From UBA8079 sp049601915 (lineage in GTDB: Bacteria > Pseudomonadota > Alphaproteobacteria > UBA6615): DNA of 64,000 nt. The notes beneath the pieces are model-generated. The model was not told the DNA's origin and searched no databases. It saw nothing but the letters and a program-made list of their open reading frames with translations. Location of the stretch: the NCBI GenBank assembly GCA_049601915.1, contig JBMYRB010000009.1:1-64000 (forward strand). The letters run 5' to 3'. A program made the translations under genes and the position numbers. Of the stretch, positions 1 through 7,620 are shown piece by piece (the stretch's first letter is position 1; the number at the start of each line of letters is the position of its first letter).

Positions 1-277
1 TGGATAGCCATGAACGACGAAGCCGATCGACAACATAGGTCTCGACATAAGCGGATCGCTTGGTCGGTGTGATTTCTTGGCCATACCTCCTGAGAAGGTC
101 ACCGACTGTGCAGTCATTGGTGACCAGATGGCCGAGATCAATCTGGCGTTCCACCTCAGACGCCCATCGTCGGGCATCACCGGCGCGATCGAATGTCTTA
201 GTCTGAAGAGGTGTACCCCGACGTCTTACTCGAGCGGTGTACCGACCGTTTCTTTTTGTAATTGATGCCAATTCCAT
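1..277 (-). CDS. Tyrosine-type site-specific integrase, N-terminal part (cut by the window edge)
   Basis: Read leftwards from 277 the frame stays open to base 1 (92 codons). The opening residues SITKRNGRYTARVRR, followed by KTFDRAGDARRWASEVE, look like the arm-site-binding domain that starts phage and island tyrosine recombinases; the stretch after it (DCTVGDLLRRYGQEITP) resembles the start of the core-binding domain. The catalytic domain lies outside the window, so activity cannot be judged. An AGGAG sits directly against the ATG at 277, so the TTG two codons later (271) may be the true start. The gene reads away from the tRNA-like 3' end at 399-450, which fits an integrase sitting just inside the edge of its own element. 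Confidence 0.75.
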   Translation of the reverse strand, partial: MELASITKRNGRYTARVRRRGTPLQTKTFDRAGDARRWASEVERQIDLGHLVTNDCTVGDLLRRYGQEITPTKRSAYVETYVVDRLRRSWLS

Positions 278-328
278 CTCCTGTGGTTCAGGAGTGGAAC
301 AAGACGAGGCCTAGGAGTTTTCCTTATG

Positions 329-380
329 TCTTCACCCTCGGTAGAAAACTGAAAATAAACAGTTTTCTTCAGGGTAAGAC
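329..380. repeat. Long imperfect inverted repeat next to the integrase
   Basis: A perfect 9-bp stem (AGAAAACTG at 343-351 with CAGTTTTCT at 360-368, loop AAAATAAA) is extended outwards by ACCCT/AGGGT and GTCTT/AAGAC with a one-base bulge and a small internal loop. No T-run follows on either strand, so it is not an obvious terminator. Its place between the integrase start and the tRNA fragment suggests an integrase or excisionase binding site, or a control hairpin for the integrase. That role is inference. Confidence 0.5.
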
Positions 381-398
381 GATCTTTTGTCAGACACA

Positions 399-450
399 CT
401 TAAGGTTCGGGACGTAGGGGCTGGAGGTTCGAATCCTCTCTTACCGACCA
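399..450 (+). other. 3' half of a class II tRNA, probable attachment site (attR-like)
   Basis: The segment ends in a clean T-arm (GGAGG, loop TTCGAAT, CCTCT at 423-439), a 7-nt acceptor strand CTTACCG, discriminator A and CCA (440-450). Upstream, CTTAAGG at 399-405 reads as an anticodon loop with UAA, and the long stretch before the T-arm fits the variable arm of a leucine tRNA. The 5' side of the anticodon arm, the D-arm and a good acceptor partner are missing. Homology starting in the anticodon loop and ending at CCA is the classic duplicate left when a tyrosine recombinase integrates into a tRNA gene. The intact copy would lie left of the window. Confidence 0.55.
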
Positions 451-495
451 ATTTTCTTCACATGATCAATGATCGTCGATGGCCGTTCGCCGCCC

Positions 496-2127
496 CTAGA
501 GGCGCGCCGGTGGCGGCGGGGCGTTGCCGAGGATCAGGTCTGCGCCCTTCTCGGCGATCATCATGGTCGCGGCGTTGGTGTTGGCCGACACCATGGCGGG
601 CATGACCGAGGCGTCGACCACGCGCAGGCCCTCGATTCCGTGGACCTTGAGCTCGTCGCTCACCACATTGTCGCGGTCCGCCGCGCCCATGCGACAGGTG
701 CCGACCAGGTGGAACACCGTGGTGCCGTAACGCCGCGCGAAGTCGAGCAGTTCGTCGTCGGTCTGGAGGTCGGCGCCGGGAACGATCTCGTGGTCGTAAT
801 ATTTTGAGAGCTCGGGCGCGGTCAGGAGCTGCCGGTCGAGGCGCAGCCCGGCGATGGTGACCTGCCGGTCGGTCTCGTGGTCGAGATAGTTGGGCTGGAT
901 CAGGGGCTTGTCGGCGATGTCCGCCGTGCGCGCGCGGATGTGACCCCGGCTGAGCGGCCTTAACGCGAAAGTCGCGGCCGTCATGCCCGGTTTGTCCTCG
1001 AGCTGCGCGATCATGCCGGCCTCGTAGGTCGCCGGCGTGAAGATCAGCTGCATGTCGGGCTGATCCATGGCCGGATGGGACTTCCAGAACACGAAGACCT
1101 GGCTCGGCGACATGGCCAGCAGCCCCTTGCGCCGGAGCGCGTAGTCCGCGACTTCCCGGACCAGTGACAGGCCGCGGGCGCGCTCGTTGATGGTTCGCGC
1201 GTTCTTTACCCGGGCGGTCATGCGGGCGAGGTAATGATCCGACAGGTTCTCGCCGACGCCGGGGAGGTCGTGGACTACCGCGACCCCGAGATCTTTCAGC
1301 AGGGCCGCCGGGCCGACGCCGGAGACCTGCAGCAGCTGGGGCGAGCCGACCGACCCGCTGGCGAGGATGACCTCGCGCCGGGCGCGGATTTCCACCTCCT
1401 GCGCGCCCCGCCTGTAACGGATGCCCACCGCCCGCTTGCCCTCAAACAAAATCCGCTGGGTATGGGCCTTGGTGCGGATGTCGAGGTTGGGCCGGTGCTT
1501 GACAGGGTGCAGGAAGGCGCGTGCGGCGCTGACCCGGCGGCCATTCTCGATGACCCGCTGGAAGTAGCCGACGCCGGCCTGGGTGGCGCCGTTGTAATCG
1601 TCGTTGCGGGGGATGCCGAGGCCTACTGCGCCGTCGATGAAGGCCTCGCAGATGGGCTCCGGTCCGTCGATGTCGGTGATCGGAAGCTCGCCGTCCCGGC
1701 CGTGGAAGTCCTTATCGTCGCCGCCGTCCTTGCCGCCGATGCGGCGCTCGCTGCGCTTGAAGTAGGGCAGGATGTCGGCATAGCCCCAGCCGCGGTTTCC
1801 CTCCTGGGCCCAGCTGTCATAGTCCATCCGCTGGCCGCGGTTATAGATATGGCCGTTGATGGAGCTGGAGCCGCCCAGGGTCTTGCCCCGGGGGGCGTAG
1901 ACCGGCCGTCCGGCGGTGCCTTCGCTCGGCTCGGACTCGAACAGCCAGTTCACCTTCGGGTTGGCAAGCGTGCGGGTGAAGCCGGCCGGGATATGAATCC
2001 ACGGGTTGCGGTCGGGCGGGCCGGCCTCGAGCACACATACGGTCGCATCGCCCGCCGACAGGCGGTTGGCGAGGAGGGAGCCGGCGGAACCGGCGCCGAC
2101 GATGATGTAGTCGAATTCATCGGCCAT
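496..2127 (-). CDS. GMC-family FAD oxidoreductase (choline dehydrogenase-like)
   Basis: A 543-residue flavoprotein of the glucose-methanol-choline family, expected to oxidise a primary alcohol or sugar-type substrate. Visible are the N-terminal FAD Rossmann motif GAGSAG (residues 11-16), GMC signature 1 around residues 78-98 (PRGKTLGGSSSINGH), signature 2 near 256-270 (GSVGSPQLLQVSG), and the C-terminal catalytic block with FHLVGTCRMG and NTNAATMMIAEKGA, which supply the usual His/Asn pair. Length is normal for the family. It starts 18 bp after the stop of the aldo/keto reductase on the same strand, so the two are probably co-transcribed. The substrate cannot be read from sequence; BetA itself is possible, but no betaine genes lie nearby. 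Confidence 0.9.
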   Translation of the reverse strand: MADEFDYIIVGAGSAGSLLANRLSAGDATVCVLEAGPPDRNPWIHIPAGFTRTLANPKVNWLFESEPSEGTAGRPVYAPRGKTLGGSSSINGHIYNRGQRMDYDSWAQEGNRGWGYADILPYFKRSERRIGGKDGGDDKDFHGRDGELPITDIDGPEPICEAFIDGAVGLGIPRNDDYNGATQAGVGYFQRVIENGRRVSAARAFLHPVKHRPNLDIRTKAHTQRILFEGKRAVGIRYRRGAQEVEIRARREVILASGSVGSPQLLQVSGVGPAALLKDLGVAVVHDLPGVGENLSDHYLARMTARVKNARTINERARGLSLVREVADYALRRKGLLAMSPSQVFVFWKSHPAMDQPDMQLIFTPATYEAGMIAQLEDKPGMTAATFALRPLSRGHIRARTADIADKPLIQPNYLDHETDRQVTIAGLRLDRQLLTAPELSKYYDHEIVPGADLQTDDELLDFARRYGTTVFHLVGTCRMGAADRDNVVSDELKVHGIEGLRVVDASVMPAMVSANTNAATMMIAEKGADLILGNAPPPPARL

Positions 2128-2145
2128 CGCGTCAAATCCCCGAGA

Positions 2146-3123
2146 CTAGAATTTCGCGACCTGGGGTGAATGCCCGCCCCGCGCGCCACCCTTGGCGACA
2201 CCGGGCGGGAAGGCGGCGTCGATCCGGGCCACCTGATTGGTGGCGAGCGAGATATCGGCCGCGCCGAGATTTTCCCGCAGATGTGCGAGCTGGCGAGACC
2301 CCGGGATCGGGATCACGTCGTCGCCCTTGGCCATGAGCCAGGCGAGGGAAAGCTGGCCGGGGGTCGCGTCAATTTCGGCCGCCATGGCGGTGAGTTGATC
2401 CAGGAGCGCGAGGTTGTGGTCGAACGCATCTTCCTGGAAACGCTGGTTGCTGAGCCGCCAGTTGTCGCCCTCGGGCACGTCCGCCCGGCTTCGCATGGCG
2501 CCGCCGAAGAATGCATAGGACAGCGGGCCATACGCCACGAAGGCGATCCCGAGCTCGCGGCATACGGGGATCAGGTCCACCTCCGGGTCGCGGGTGAACA
2601 GGGAATATTCGGTCTGCAGGGCCGCCATGGGGTGGGTGGCATGGGCGCGGCGCAGCTCGTCGGCGGTCGCGTTGCAGATGGCGAGGTGGCGCACCTTGCC
2701 GGCAGTGACGAGATCGGCCATCGCGCCGATGCTGTCCTCAAGCGGCATGTCCTTGGGGACCTGGTGCAGATAGTAGAGATCGATCACGTCGGTGTTGAGC
2801 CGCGCGAGGCTCTCGTCGCATTCGCGTTTGACGGTGTCGGGACGGGCGTCGATGACGACCTTGCCGCTGCTGCCGACATGGATGCCGCATTTGCTGGCGA
2901 GCACGACGTTGCGGCGCCGGTCCCGCAGCATGGCGCCGAAGAAGGATTCGCTGCGCCCCATGCCGTAAATCGCCGCGCTGTCGATGAAGTTGAGGCCGCG
3001 GTCGATCGCCTCGTTGACCGTGGCGACCCATTCGGCCTCGTTCGGATCGAGCAGGCGGTTGGCGCCGAGGCCGAGCTGGGAGACCGACAGGTCGGATCGG
3101 CCGAGAGGGACTTGCTTCAGCAT
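2146..3123 (-). CDS. Aldo/keto reductase
   Basis: A 325-residue NAD(P)H-dependent reductase of the aldo/keto reductase superfamily. The catalytic tetrad is visible as Asp48 (NFIDSA), Tyr53 (IYG), Lys78 (ASKCG) and His120 (YYLHQ). The C-terminal nucleotide-binding part contains IPGSRQLAHLREN. The start at 3123 (MLKQVPLG) is preferred because AAGGA lies seven bases upstream; an in-frame ATG at 3138 overlaps that ribosome site. The frame stays open further upstream but without family similarity. The gene precedes the GMC oxidoreductase by 18 bp on the same strand and diverges from the dehydrogenase at 3250, so the 126-bp gap should hold both promoters. The carbonyl substrate is unknown. Confidence 0.9.
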   Translation of the reverse strand: MLKQVPLGRSDLSVSQLGLGANRLLDPNEAEWVATVNEAIDRGLNFIDSAAIYGMGRSESFFGAMLRDRRRNVVLASKCGIHVGSSGKVVIDARPDTVKRECDESLARLNTDVIDLYYLHQVPKDMPLEDSIGAMADLVTAGKVRHLAICNATADELRRAHATHPMAALQTEYSLFTRDPEVDLIPVCRELGIAFVAYGPLSYAFFGGAMRSRADVPEGDNWRLSNQRFQEDAFDHNLALLDQLTAMAAEIDATPGQLSLAWLMAKGDDVIPIPGSRQLAHLRENLGAADISLATNQVARIDAAFPPGVAKGGARGGHSPQVAKF

Positions 3124-3249
3124 GATGGGGTCCTTCATGGCATCGTTTGGAAGGGCTTCAAACCCGCGCGGGCAGCCTACGACAGGTTCCGCCGACGTGG
3201 TAGTTTTGCCGGCGCCATTTGTTTTCGCCATCTTTGGAACCCGACAGCC

Positions 3250-4353
3250 ATGACCCAGTACAATTCCAAGCTCACGATCGCCGTGTTTGCCGGGGATGGC
3301 ATAGGCCCGGAGGTGACGGCCCCCTGTGTCGAGCTGCTGGTTGAGCTGTGCGACGCGCTGGGCGGGCTGGCCCTCGAATTCGAACCGCTGGCGGCGGGGG
3401 CCGGGCATTATCAGGAAACAGGTGATGCGCTGCCCCAGGCCTCACTCGACCGTGCGGCCGAGGCCGACGCGATATTGCTGGGGGCGATGGGTGACCCGGA
3501 TGTGCGCTACCCCGACGGCACCGAGATCGTGCCCCAGATCGACCTGCGAGATTACTTTGAGCTCTATGCTGGGGTGCGGCCCGTTACGACCAGGCTGGGA
3601 ATGCCCGTGCCGCTGGCCGATCCGCGCGGACATGAACTGGATTTCGTGATCATCCGGGAATCCACCGAAGGCCTGTTCGCCCATCGTGGTGAGGCCGAGG
3701 AAACAGACGACAGCTCCACCGACCGGCTGACGATCACGCGGGCGGCGTGCGAACGGCTGTTCGACTTCTCCTTCGAGCTGGCGCGCTCGCGCAAAGCCCG
3801 CGGCGGGCCGGGCATCGTAACCTGCGTGGACAAGGCCAACGTGCTCCAGTCCATGGGGTTCTTCCGGCGGATGTTCGACGAACGTGCGGCGGCCTATCCG
3901 GATATCGAGCGGCGCTACATGTATGTGGACGCGGCGGCCCTGGCTCTGGTCAAGCAACCCTGGGTGTTCGACGTGATGGTGATGGAGAATCTTTTGGGCG
4001 ACATCCTGTCGGACCTGGGTGCGGGGCTGATGGGCGGGCTGGGTATGGCGCCGTCGGCGGATATCGGCCCCGACCACGCGGTGTTCCAGCCCTGCCATGG
4101 CACCGCGCCCGATATCGCGGGACAGGGCAAGGCCAACCCGACGGCGATGTTCCTGTCGGGCGCGATGATGCTCGACTGGCTGGGGGAGCGGCATGACTCG
4201 CCGGAACTGCGGCGGGGGGCGGAGATCCTCCGAAATGCGGTCGATGCGGCCTTCCGAGACGGTATGCTGCAGCCGACCGAACTGGGCGGAAGTGACGGGT
4301 TGGCGGAGATTGCCGCCCGGGTGCGCGCCGAGATGCGCGCGGGCCTGCGTTAG
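3250..4353 (+). CDS. Isocitrate/isopropylmalate-family beta-decarboxylating dehydrogenase
   Basis: A 367-residue NAD(P)-dependent metal-requiring dehydrogenase of the isopropylmalate, tartrate and malate dehydrogenase family. It opens with IAVFAGDGIGPEV, has the substrate-loop motif IIRESTEGLFAHRG, the lysine region VTCVDKANVLQSM, the metal-binding segment ending NLLGDILSDLGAGLMGGLG, and the cofactor motif HGTAPDIAGQGKANPTA. There are no leuC or leuD genes nearby and an oxidoreductase neighbourhood, so a tartrate- or malate-type decarboxylating role is as likely as leucine synthesis. The start at 3250 is where family similarity begins; the frame stays open upstream opposite the aldo/keto reductase, which is a coding shadow. 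Its stop overlaps the convergent neighbour by 4 bp. Confidence 0.85.
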   Translation: MTQYNSKLTIAVFAGDGIGPEVTAPCVELLVELCDALGGLALEFEPLAAGAGHYQETGDALPQASLDRAAEADAILLGAMGDPDVRYPDGTEIVPQIDLRDYFELYAGVRPVTTRLGMPVPLADPRGHELDFVIIRESTEGLFAHRGEAEETDDSSTDRLTITRAACERLFDFSFELARSRKARGGPGIVTCVDKANVLQSMGFFRRMFDERAAAYPDIERRYMYVDAAALALVKQPWVFDVMVMENLLGDILSDLGAGLMGGLGMAPSADIGPDHAVFQPCHGTAPDIAGQGKANPTAMFLSGAMMLDWLGERHDSPELRRGAEILRNAVDAAFRDGMLQPTELGGSDGLAEIAARVRAEMRAGLR

Positions 4354-6047
4354 GCGTCGAGCAGGACGTTGAGCAAGGCCGGCCGGCCCTCTTCGATCGC
4401 TGCGAAGGCTTTCTCCAGAACGCCGGGCAGTTCGGCCGGGGCCTCGACCTTTGCGCCGAACGCGCCGAAGGGTTTCGCGAGCTCCGCATAGTCGAATTCG
4501 GTGATGGGGTGGCCCATCCAAAAATCGTTCCGGGCGGCCACGCCATCGGGGTAGTAGCTCTTCTGGTCCTTCCGCATCGCGTTGTAGCCGTGATTGTTGA
4601 ACACGATGGTGAGGGTCGCGAGATTCTGCTCGCGGGCGAATGCGAGCGCCTGAACCGCGGGGTTGTAGAGGAAAGTGCCGTCGCCCAGCGTGTTGACCAC
4701 GGCGCGTTCGGGCGCGGCCAGGGCGGCGCCGAGCGCGACGCCCATGGATTGCCCCAGCCCGCCATTGACCCGGAAATAGCTGTGCGGGGCGCCGGTGCGC
4801 AGGTGGCGCAGGATCGCCGGGCGGTGGGTGATGCATTCGTCGACGACGATCACATCGTCGGGGGCGGCGGCCCGGATGGATGCGGCGAGCAATGCCGGCG
4901 AGATCGTGTCGCGCCCTGCGGCCTCGTCCTCGTTTGCCTTTATCTCTGCGCAGCGTGTGTCTGACGCTTCGCTCCATGTCGCGCGGCGCGCCTCGACGGC
5001 ATCGGAGTCCGGGCCGGCGGCGCGAATGGCGGCGGCAAGGCGTTCGAGGTTCGCGGTGATCGTACCCTCGAGGAAGCGCTCCGCTTCGTTGGGCTGGTAG
5101 ACCATGTGATCGCGGAACGGGGTGTCGTCGATGGCGACGATGCGGGCCTTTGCGGGCGTTTTCGCCAGCGGATACCAGGGCTGGCGGCAGCCGATGGTAA
5201 GGATCAGGTCCGCCTCGTCGACCAGCGGCGGGCGGCCCGGTTCCTGGTAGAGCGCGTGGTCGGTCGGGAAGTTCGCATAGAGCGCGAACAGCCCCTCGAC
5301 CACAGGGATCGCGAGCAGCTCGGCGAGCTCGAGCAATGCCGCGTGGCCGGCCGGGTCGCGCCCTGCTTCCTCGGTGATGATCGCGGGGTTCTTCGCGGCG
5401 AGCAGCATTTGGGCTACGGCGTCGATGTCGTCGGCGGTGGCCGTGAGGACCGGTGGGGGCGGCGGGTCGCGCAGCTCGTCGGGAGGGGTCCAGGGCTGGG
5501 TCATCACTTCGATGGGGACGGACATGTAGACCGGCGCGCGCGGCGTGCGCTGGGCGAGTTCGCCGGCGCTGACGATCTGTTGGTGCATGGCCGAAATGCT
5601 GCCGGCCTGTTGCGACCATTTGACCAGCGGCTCCATCAGTCGCGGGTTGCTGCCAACCTGGTTCAAAAGCGCCTGCCACTGGAAGCCGGGATTGAAGTCG
5701 GGATCCTCGCCGAAGCTGAGGGATTCGCCCGACAGGACCACCATGGGGATGGCGCCGCGCAGGGCACCCTCGACGCCGAGCGCGCCCTGCAGCAGCCCGA
5801 CGCCGGCGTGGAGCATCACCGCCTGCATGCGCCCGGTGATCGAGGTGTAGCCGACCGCCAGATTGACCGCGAGGGTCTCGTGGGCACAGGTGAGGTAGGT
5901 GGGGCCGGGTTCGTTGGAAAGCTTCTGCTGGGCCATCGCCTCCCAGACCGGACCCCATTCGGAGCCGGGTGACGACATCACATAGTCGATGCCGAGAGCG
6001 CGGAAGGCCTGGAGGACGGCATCGCCGCCGTCGGGTGAATTTTTCAT
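4350..6047 (-). CDS. Thiamine diphosphate-binding enzyme (acetolactate synthase-like)
   Basis: A 565-residue enzyme of the acetolactate synthase and benzoylformate decarboxylase family. The N-terminal domain carries the glutamate that activates the thiazolium ring (CAHETLAVN), and the C-terminal domain has the GDGTFLYNP...FNNHGY thiamine diphosphate motif. No ilvN-type regulatory subunit follows, and the FAD region of true acetolactate synthases is not evident, so a 2-oxoacid decarboxylase or carboligase acting in catabolism is likely. The start at 6047 (MKNSPDGG) has AGGAA about ten bases upstream and begins where the family does; 24 further upstream codons are open but look unrelated. It is convergent with the dehydrogenase before it. 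Confidence 0.85.
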   Translation of the reverse strand: MKNSPDGGDAVLQAFRALGIDYVMSSPGSEWGPVWEAMAQQKLSNEPGPTYLTCAHETLAVNLAVGYTSITGRMQAVMLHAGVGLLQGALGVEGALRGAIPMVVLSGESLSFGEDPDFNPGFQWQALLNQVGSNPRLMEPLVKWSQQAGSISAMHQQIVSAGELAQRTPRAPVYMSVPIEVMTQPWTPPDELRDPPPPPVLTATADDIDAVAQMLLAAKNPAIITEEAGRDPAGHAALLELAELLAIPVVEGLFALYANFPTDHALYQEPGRPPLVDEADLILTIGCRQPWYPLAKTPAKARIVAIDDTPFRDHMVYQPNEAERFLEGTITANLERLAAAIRAAGPDSDAVEARRATWSEASDTRCAEIKANEDEAAGRDTISPALLAASIRAAAPDDVIVVDECITHRPAILRHLRTGAPHSYFRVNGGLGQSMGVALGAALAAPERAVVNTLGDGTFLYNPAVQALAFAREQNLATLTIVFNNHGYNAMRKDQKSYYPDGVAARNDFWMGHPITEFDYAELAKPFGAFGAKVEAPAELPGVLEKAFAAIEEGRPALLNVLLDA

Positions 6048-6168
6048 CGCATGCGCTTTCCTGATGAGACCGGCTGCCTGATTTTTTTCCCGGCGCCTGT
6101 TCGCTGCATCGTGGTGCAATGGGCGGGGACAGACAACCGTCCGGGATGGGCAAAATGTCGGGCGAATA

Positions 6169-6450
6169 TCAGGTCGTTTGAGGCTGGGGTGTGTTGCGGG
6201 CTGTGTATCGCCGGGCCTCCCACTCGCCCGCGGCCTGTTCCAGCCCGCGCAAGGTGCAGGTTACGTAGCTGCGGGCATCATCCAGCGGCAGCAGGTCGCG
6301 CAGATCGTCGGTATCGATCCGGCCCGATCGTCGATGCGACCGGGCGAGTGCCTGAAGAGCGTCGATAGCGGTGATGTGGGACTCCAGCGCCGCGATACGT
6401 TCGCGCAGCTCGCGATATTGGCTCGATGACTCGATCAACGGTGTCGGCAT
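6169..6450 (-). CDS. Small coiled-coil protein of a phage-like module, unknown function
   Basis: A 93-residue reading frame rich in Arg, Glu, Ala and Leu; residues 8-45 (YRELRERIAALESH and following) could form a coiled coil. No family is recognised. It lies 31 bp beyond the S24 repressor on the same strand. The perfect inverted repeat at 6460-6478 sits just before the ATG at 6450, which looks like a regulated promoter and favours this start over a TTG at 6486. Being a real gene is likely but not certain. Confidence 0.45.
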   Translation of the reverse strand: MPTPLIESSSQYRELRERIAALESHITAIDALQALARSHRRSGRIDTDDLRDLLPLDDARSYVTCTLRGLEQAAGEWEARRYTARNTPQPQTT

Positions 6451-6459
6451 AGCATCATA

Positions 6460-6478
6460 AATTGCGAATAACGCAATT
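6460..6478. promoter_or_regulatory. Perfect 7-bp inverted repeat, candidate repressor operator
   Basis: AATTGCG (6460-6466) and CGCAATT (6472-6478) flank AATAA. On the minus strand a TTGACG lies upstream and a TATGAT overlaps the downstream side, although their 21-base spacing is longer than usual. The repeat sits immediately before the small gene at 6450 and close to the end of an S24-type repressor gene, so it is a plausible operator of that repressor. Confidence 0.4.
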
Positions 6479-6517
6479 ATCGTCAAGCTATTGGTGCCGA
6501 TCTGGCGGACCTCGGGT

Positions 6518-7135
6518 TTATCCCCGTCCGGCCCAGATGATCAGGTGCAGGCATTCCACCTGGTCGAGGGGGAATGCCAACTCGACCGCGGGGTTGAACT
6601 GGCGCAGATACAGCGCGTCGGCGGTCTGTTGGACGAATTGCTTGACTAGGGCGCGGGACGCCTCACCCTCGGCGTCGGGCCGGAGCTGGACGACGACGAA
6701 GGTGTCGTCGCCGCGCACCACGGCACGGCCGGGATGGACGTGCAGGGTCTCTCCCGGGTAGTAGCGCGGCACCATGGACGTTTCGGAAACATAAACCGCG
6801 TAGGCGCTGGCGACCCCATGCAGGGACGGTGGGCGCTCCACATAGTCCTGAATTTCGCCGTTCATGAGGAATGTGCCCTCGGCTTGTCCTGCGGATCCAC
6901 GGATGGCGGTTCCCATTACCGGCAGGTCGCGCGTACCCTGACCGGGAGCACGTGAGGGAGTGGCGACGGGGGATCGGGATTCCCCGGAGCGGTCGGGCGT
7001 GAAGCCGGACGGAATCTGCGAGTCCATGTAAGCGGCCACGAGCGGCAGCTCGGCCGCACGGAGCCGGCTGATCGCCGACGGATTGACCCCCAGGGCGGTG
7101 GCGAGACCGCGCTGGGTCTTGCCGGGCTTCGCCAG
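6518..7135 (-). CDS. Phage-type repressor: helix-turn-helix plus S24 (LexA-like) peptidase, 5' end disturbed
   Basis: The N-terminal part (GKTQRGLATALGVNPSAISR) is a Cro/CI-type helix-turn-helix. The C-terminal part has the S24 serine in ETSMVPRYYPGE and the partner lysine in RALVKQF, so a RecA-stimulated self-cleaving repressor is expected. The frame has no ATG before the helix-turn-helix: it opens after a stop and the first usable codon is a CTG at 7135, while an ATG-started frame at 7224 runs into this region one base out of phase. Family members usually have about seven more residues between SAISR and the helix RAAELPLVAAY, which seem deleted here. The gene diverges from the DNA-binding gene at 7254. 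It may be a decaying repressor; a shorter product from the GTG at 7039 would lack DNA binding. Confidence 0.65.
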   Translation of the reverse strand: MAKPGKTQRGLATALGVNPSAISRLRAAELPLVAAYMDSQIPSGFTPDRSGESRSPVATPSRAPGQGTRDLPVMGTAIRGSAGQAEGTFLMNGEIQDYVERPPSLHGVASAYAVYVSETSMVPRYYPGETLHVHPGRAVVRGDDTFVVVQLRPDAEGEASRALVKQFVQQTADALYLRQFNPAVELAFPLDQVECLHLIIWAGRG

Positions 7136-7202
7136 CCCATCGCATCGAGTTGTCTACCGAGATTGGAAATTCCGCATGCATTGGGTGGCGAAATGCGTAA
7201 AA

Positions 7203-7220
7203 TGTTCTTGTTTTGTTCTT
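7203..7220. promoter_or_regulatory. Direct repeat TGTTCTT in the divergent repressor promoter region
   Basis: TGTTCTT occurs at 7203-7209 and 7214-7220, one helical turn apart, in the AT-rich gap between the S24 repressor and the divergent gene at 7254. Spacing and place fit tandem operator half-sites. No other evidence supports this. Confidence 0.25.
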
Positions 7221-7253
7221 TCATGTTTTCAGTCTAACAAGGGGAGACGACCT

Positions 7254-7616
7254 GTGTCGAAATTTCGCCGCAACCGGCCGGACCTGCAATGGCCGCCGCG
7301 ATCAGAGGAGGAAATGCTGGCCTGGCAACGGGCCGTGGGGACCGATCTGGAGATCGCCCGGCTGCTCGGCCTGAGCCGGGCCAGTATCTACGGGCAACGC
7401 ATGAAATTCGGGGTGGCGGCGCTGCCCCGCAAGAAACGCGCGTGGGTGCGTGAGCGGCGTGCCGGCAGCCGGATCACCAAGACGGCGATGCGCCGGCTCT
7501 ATGCCGGTCGCGAGTATGAGGATTGGGCGGGGCAGCGCTCGCCGATGGTTCAGGCGCGGGGGCAAATTCCCCCGCGGGTGCTGGAGCCGGTGCCGATGTA
7601 TCAGGCGGCGGAGTAA
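7254..7616 (+). CDS. Small helix-turn-helix protein of a phage-like module
   Basis: A 120-residue protein starting at a GTG with GGGGAG eight bases upstream. Residues 28-52 (TDLEIARLLGLSRASIYGQR) read as a helix-turn-helix, followed by a very basic stretch (LPRKKRAWVRERRAG) and a second possible helix. It diverges from the S24 repressor and is followed after 4 bp by a second gene. Position and small basic form would suit a phage early regulator or a small terminase-like DNA-recognition protein; sequence alone does not decide. The frame is open upstream to 7083 but that part lacks a ribosome site and overlaps the divergent promoter. Confidence 0.6.
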   Translation: MSKFRRNRPDLQWPPRSEEEMLAWQRAVGTDLEIARLLGLSRASIYGQRMKFGVAALPRKKRAWVRERRAGSRITKTAMRRLYAGREYEDWAGQRSPMVQARGQIPPRVLEPVPMYQAAE

Positions 7617-7620
7617 CCCG

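Noticed and set aside
372..450. A complete 79-nt tRNA, because GGGTAAG at 372-378 pairs with the acceptor strand at 440-446
   Set aside because: The first pair would be G-G and no D-arm or anticodon arm folds in between; only the half from the anticodon loop onward looks like a tRNA.
2170..3249. Long N-terminal extension of the isopropylmalate-type dehydrogenase
   Set aside because: It is antisense to the aldo/keto reductase, and the family begins at the ATG at 3250.
3442..6153. A 903-codon open frame on the minus strand
   Set aside because: Arg/Pro/Gly-rich shadow of the thiamine-diphosphate enzyme and the dehydrogenase; no family similarity.
6448..6490. Leaderless start driven by TTGACG and TATGAT
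   Set aside because: The spacing between the two boxes is 21 bases and the transcription start would fall inside the first codons, so only the palindrome is kept.
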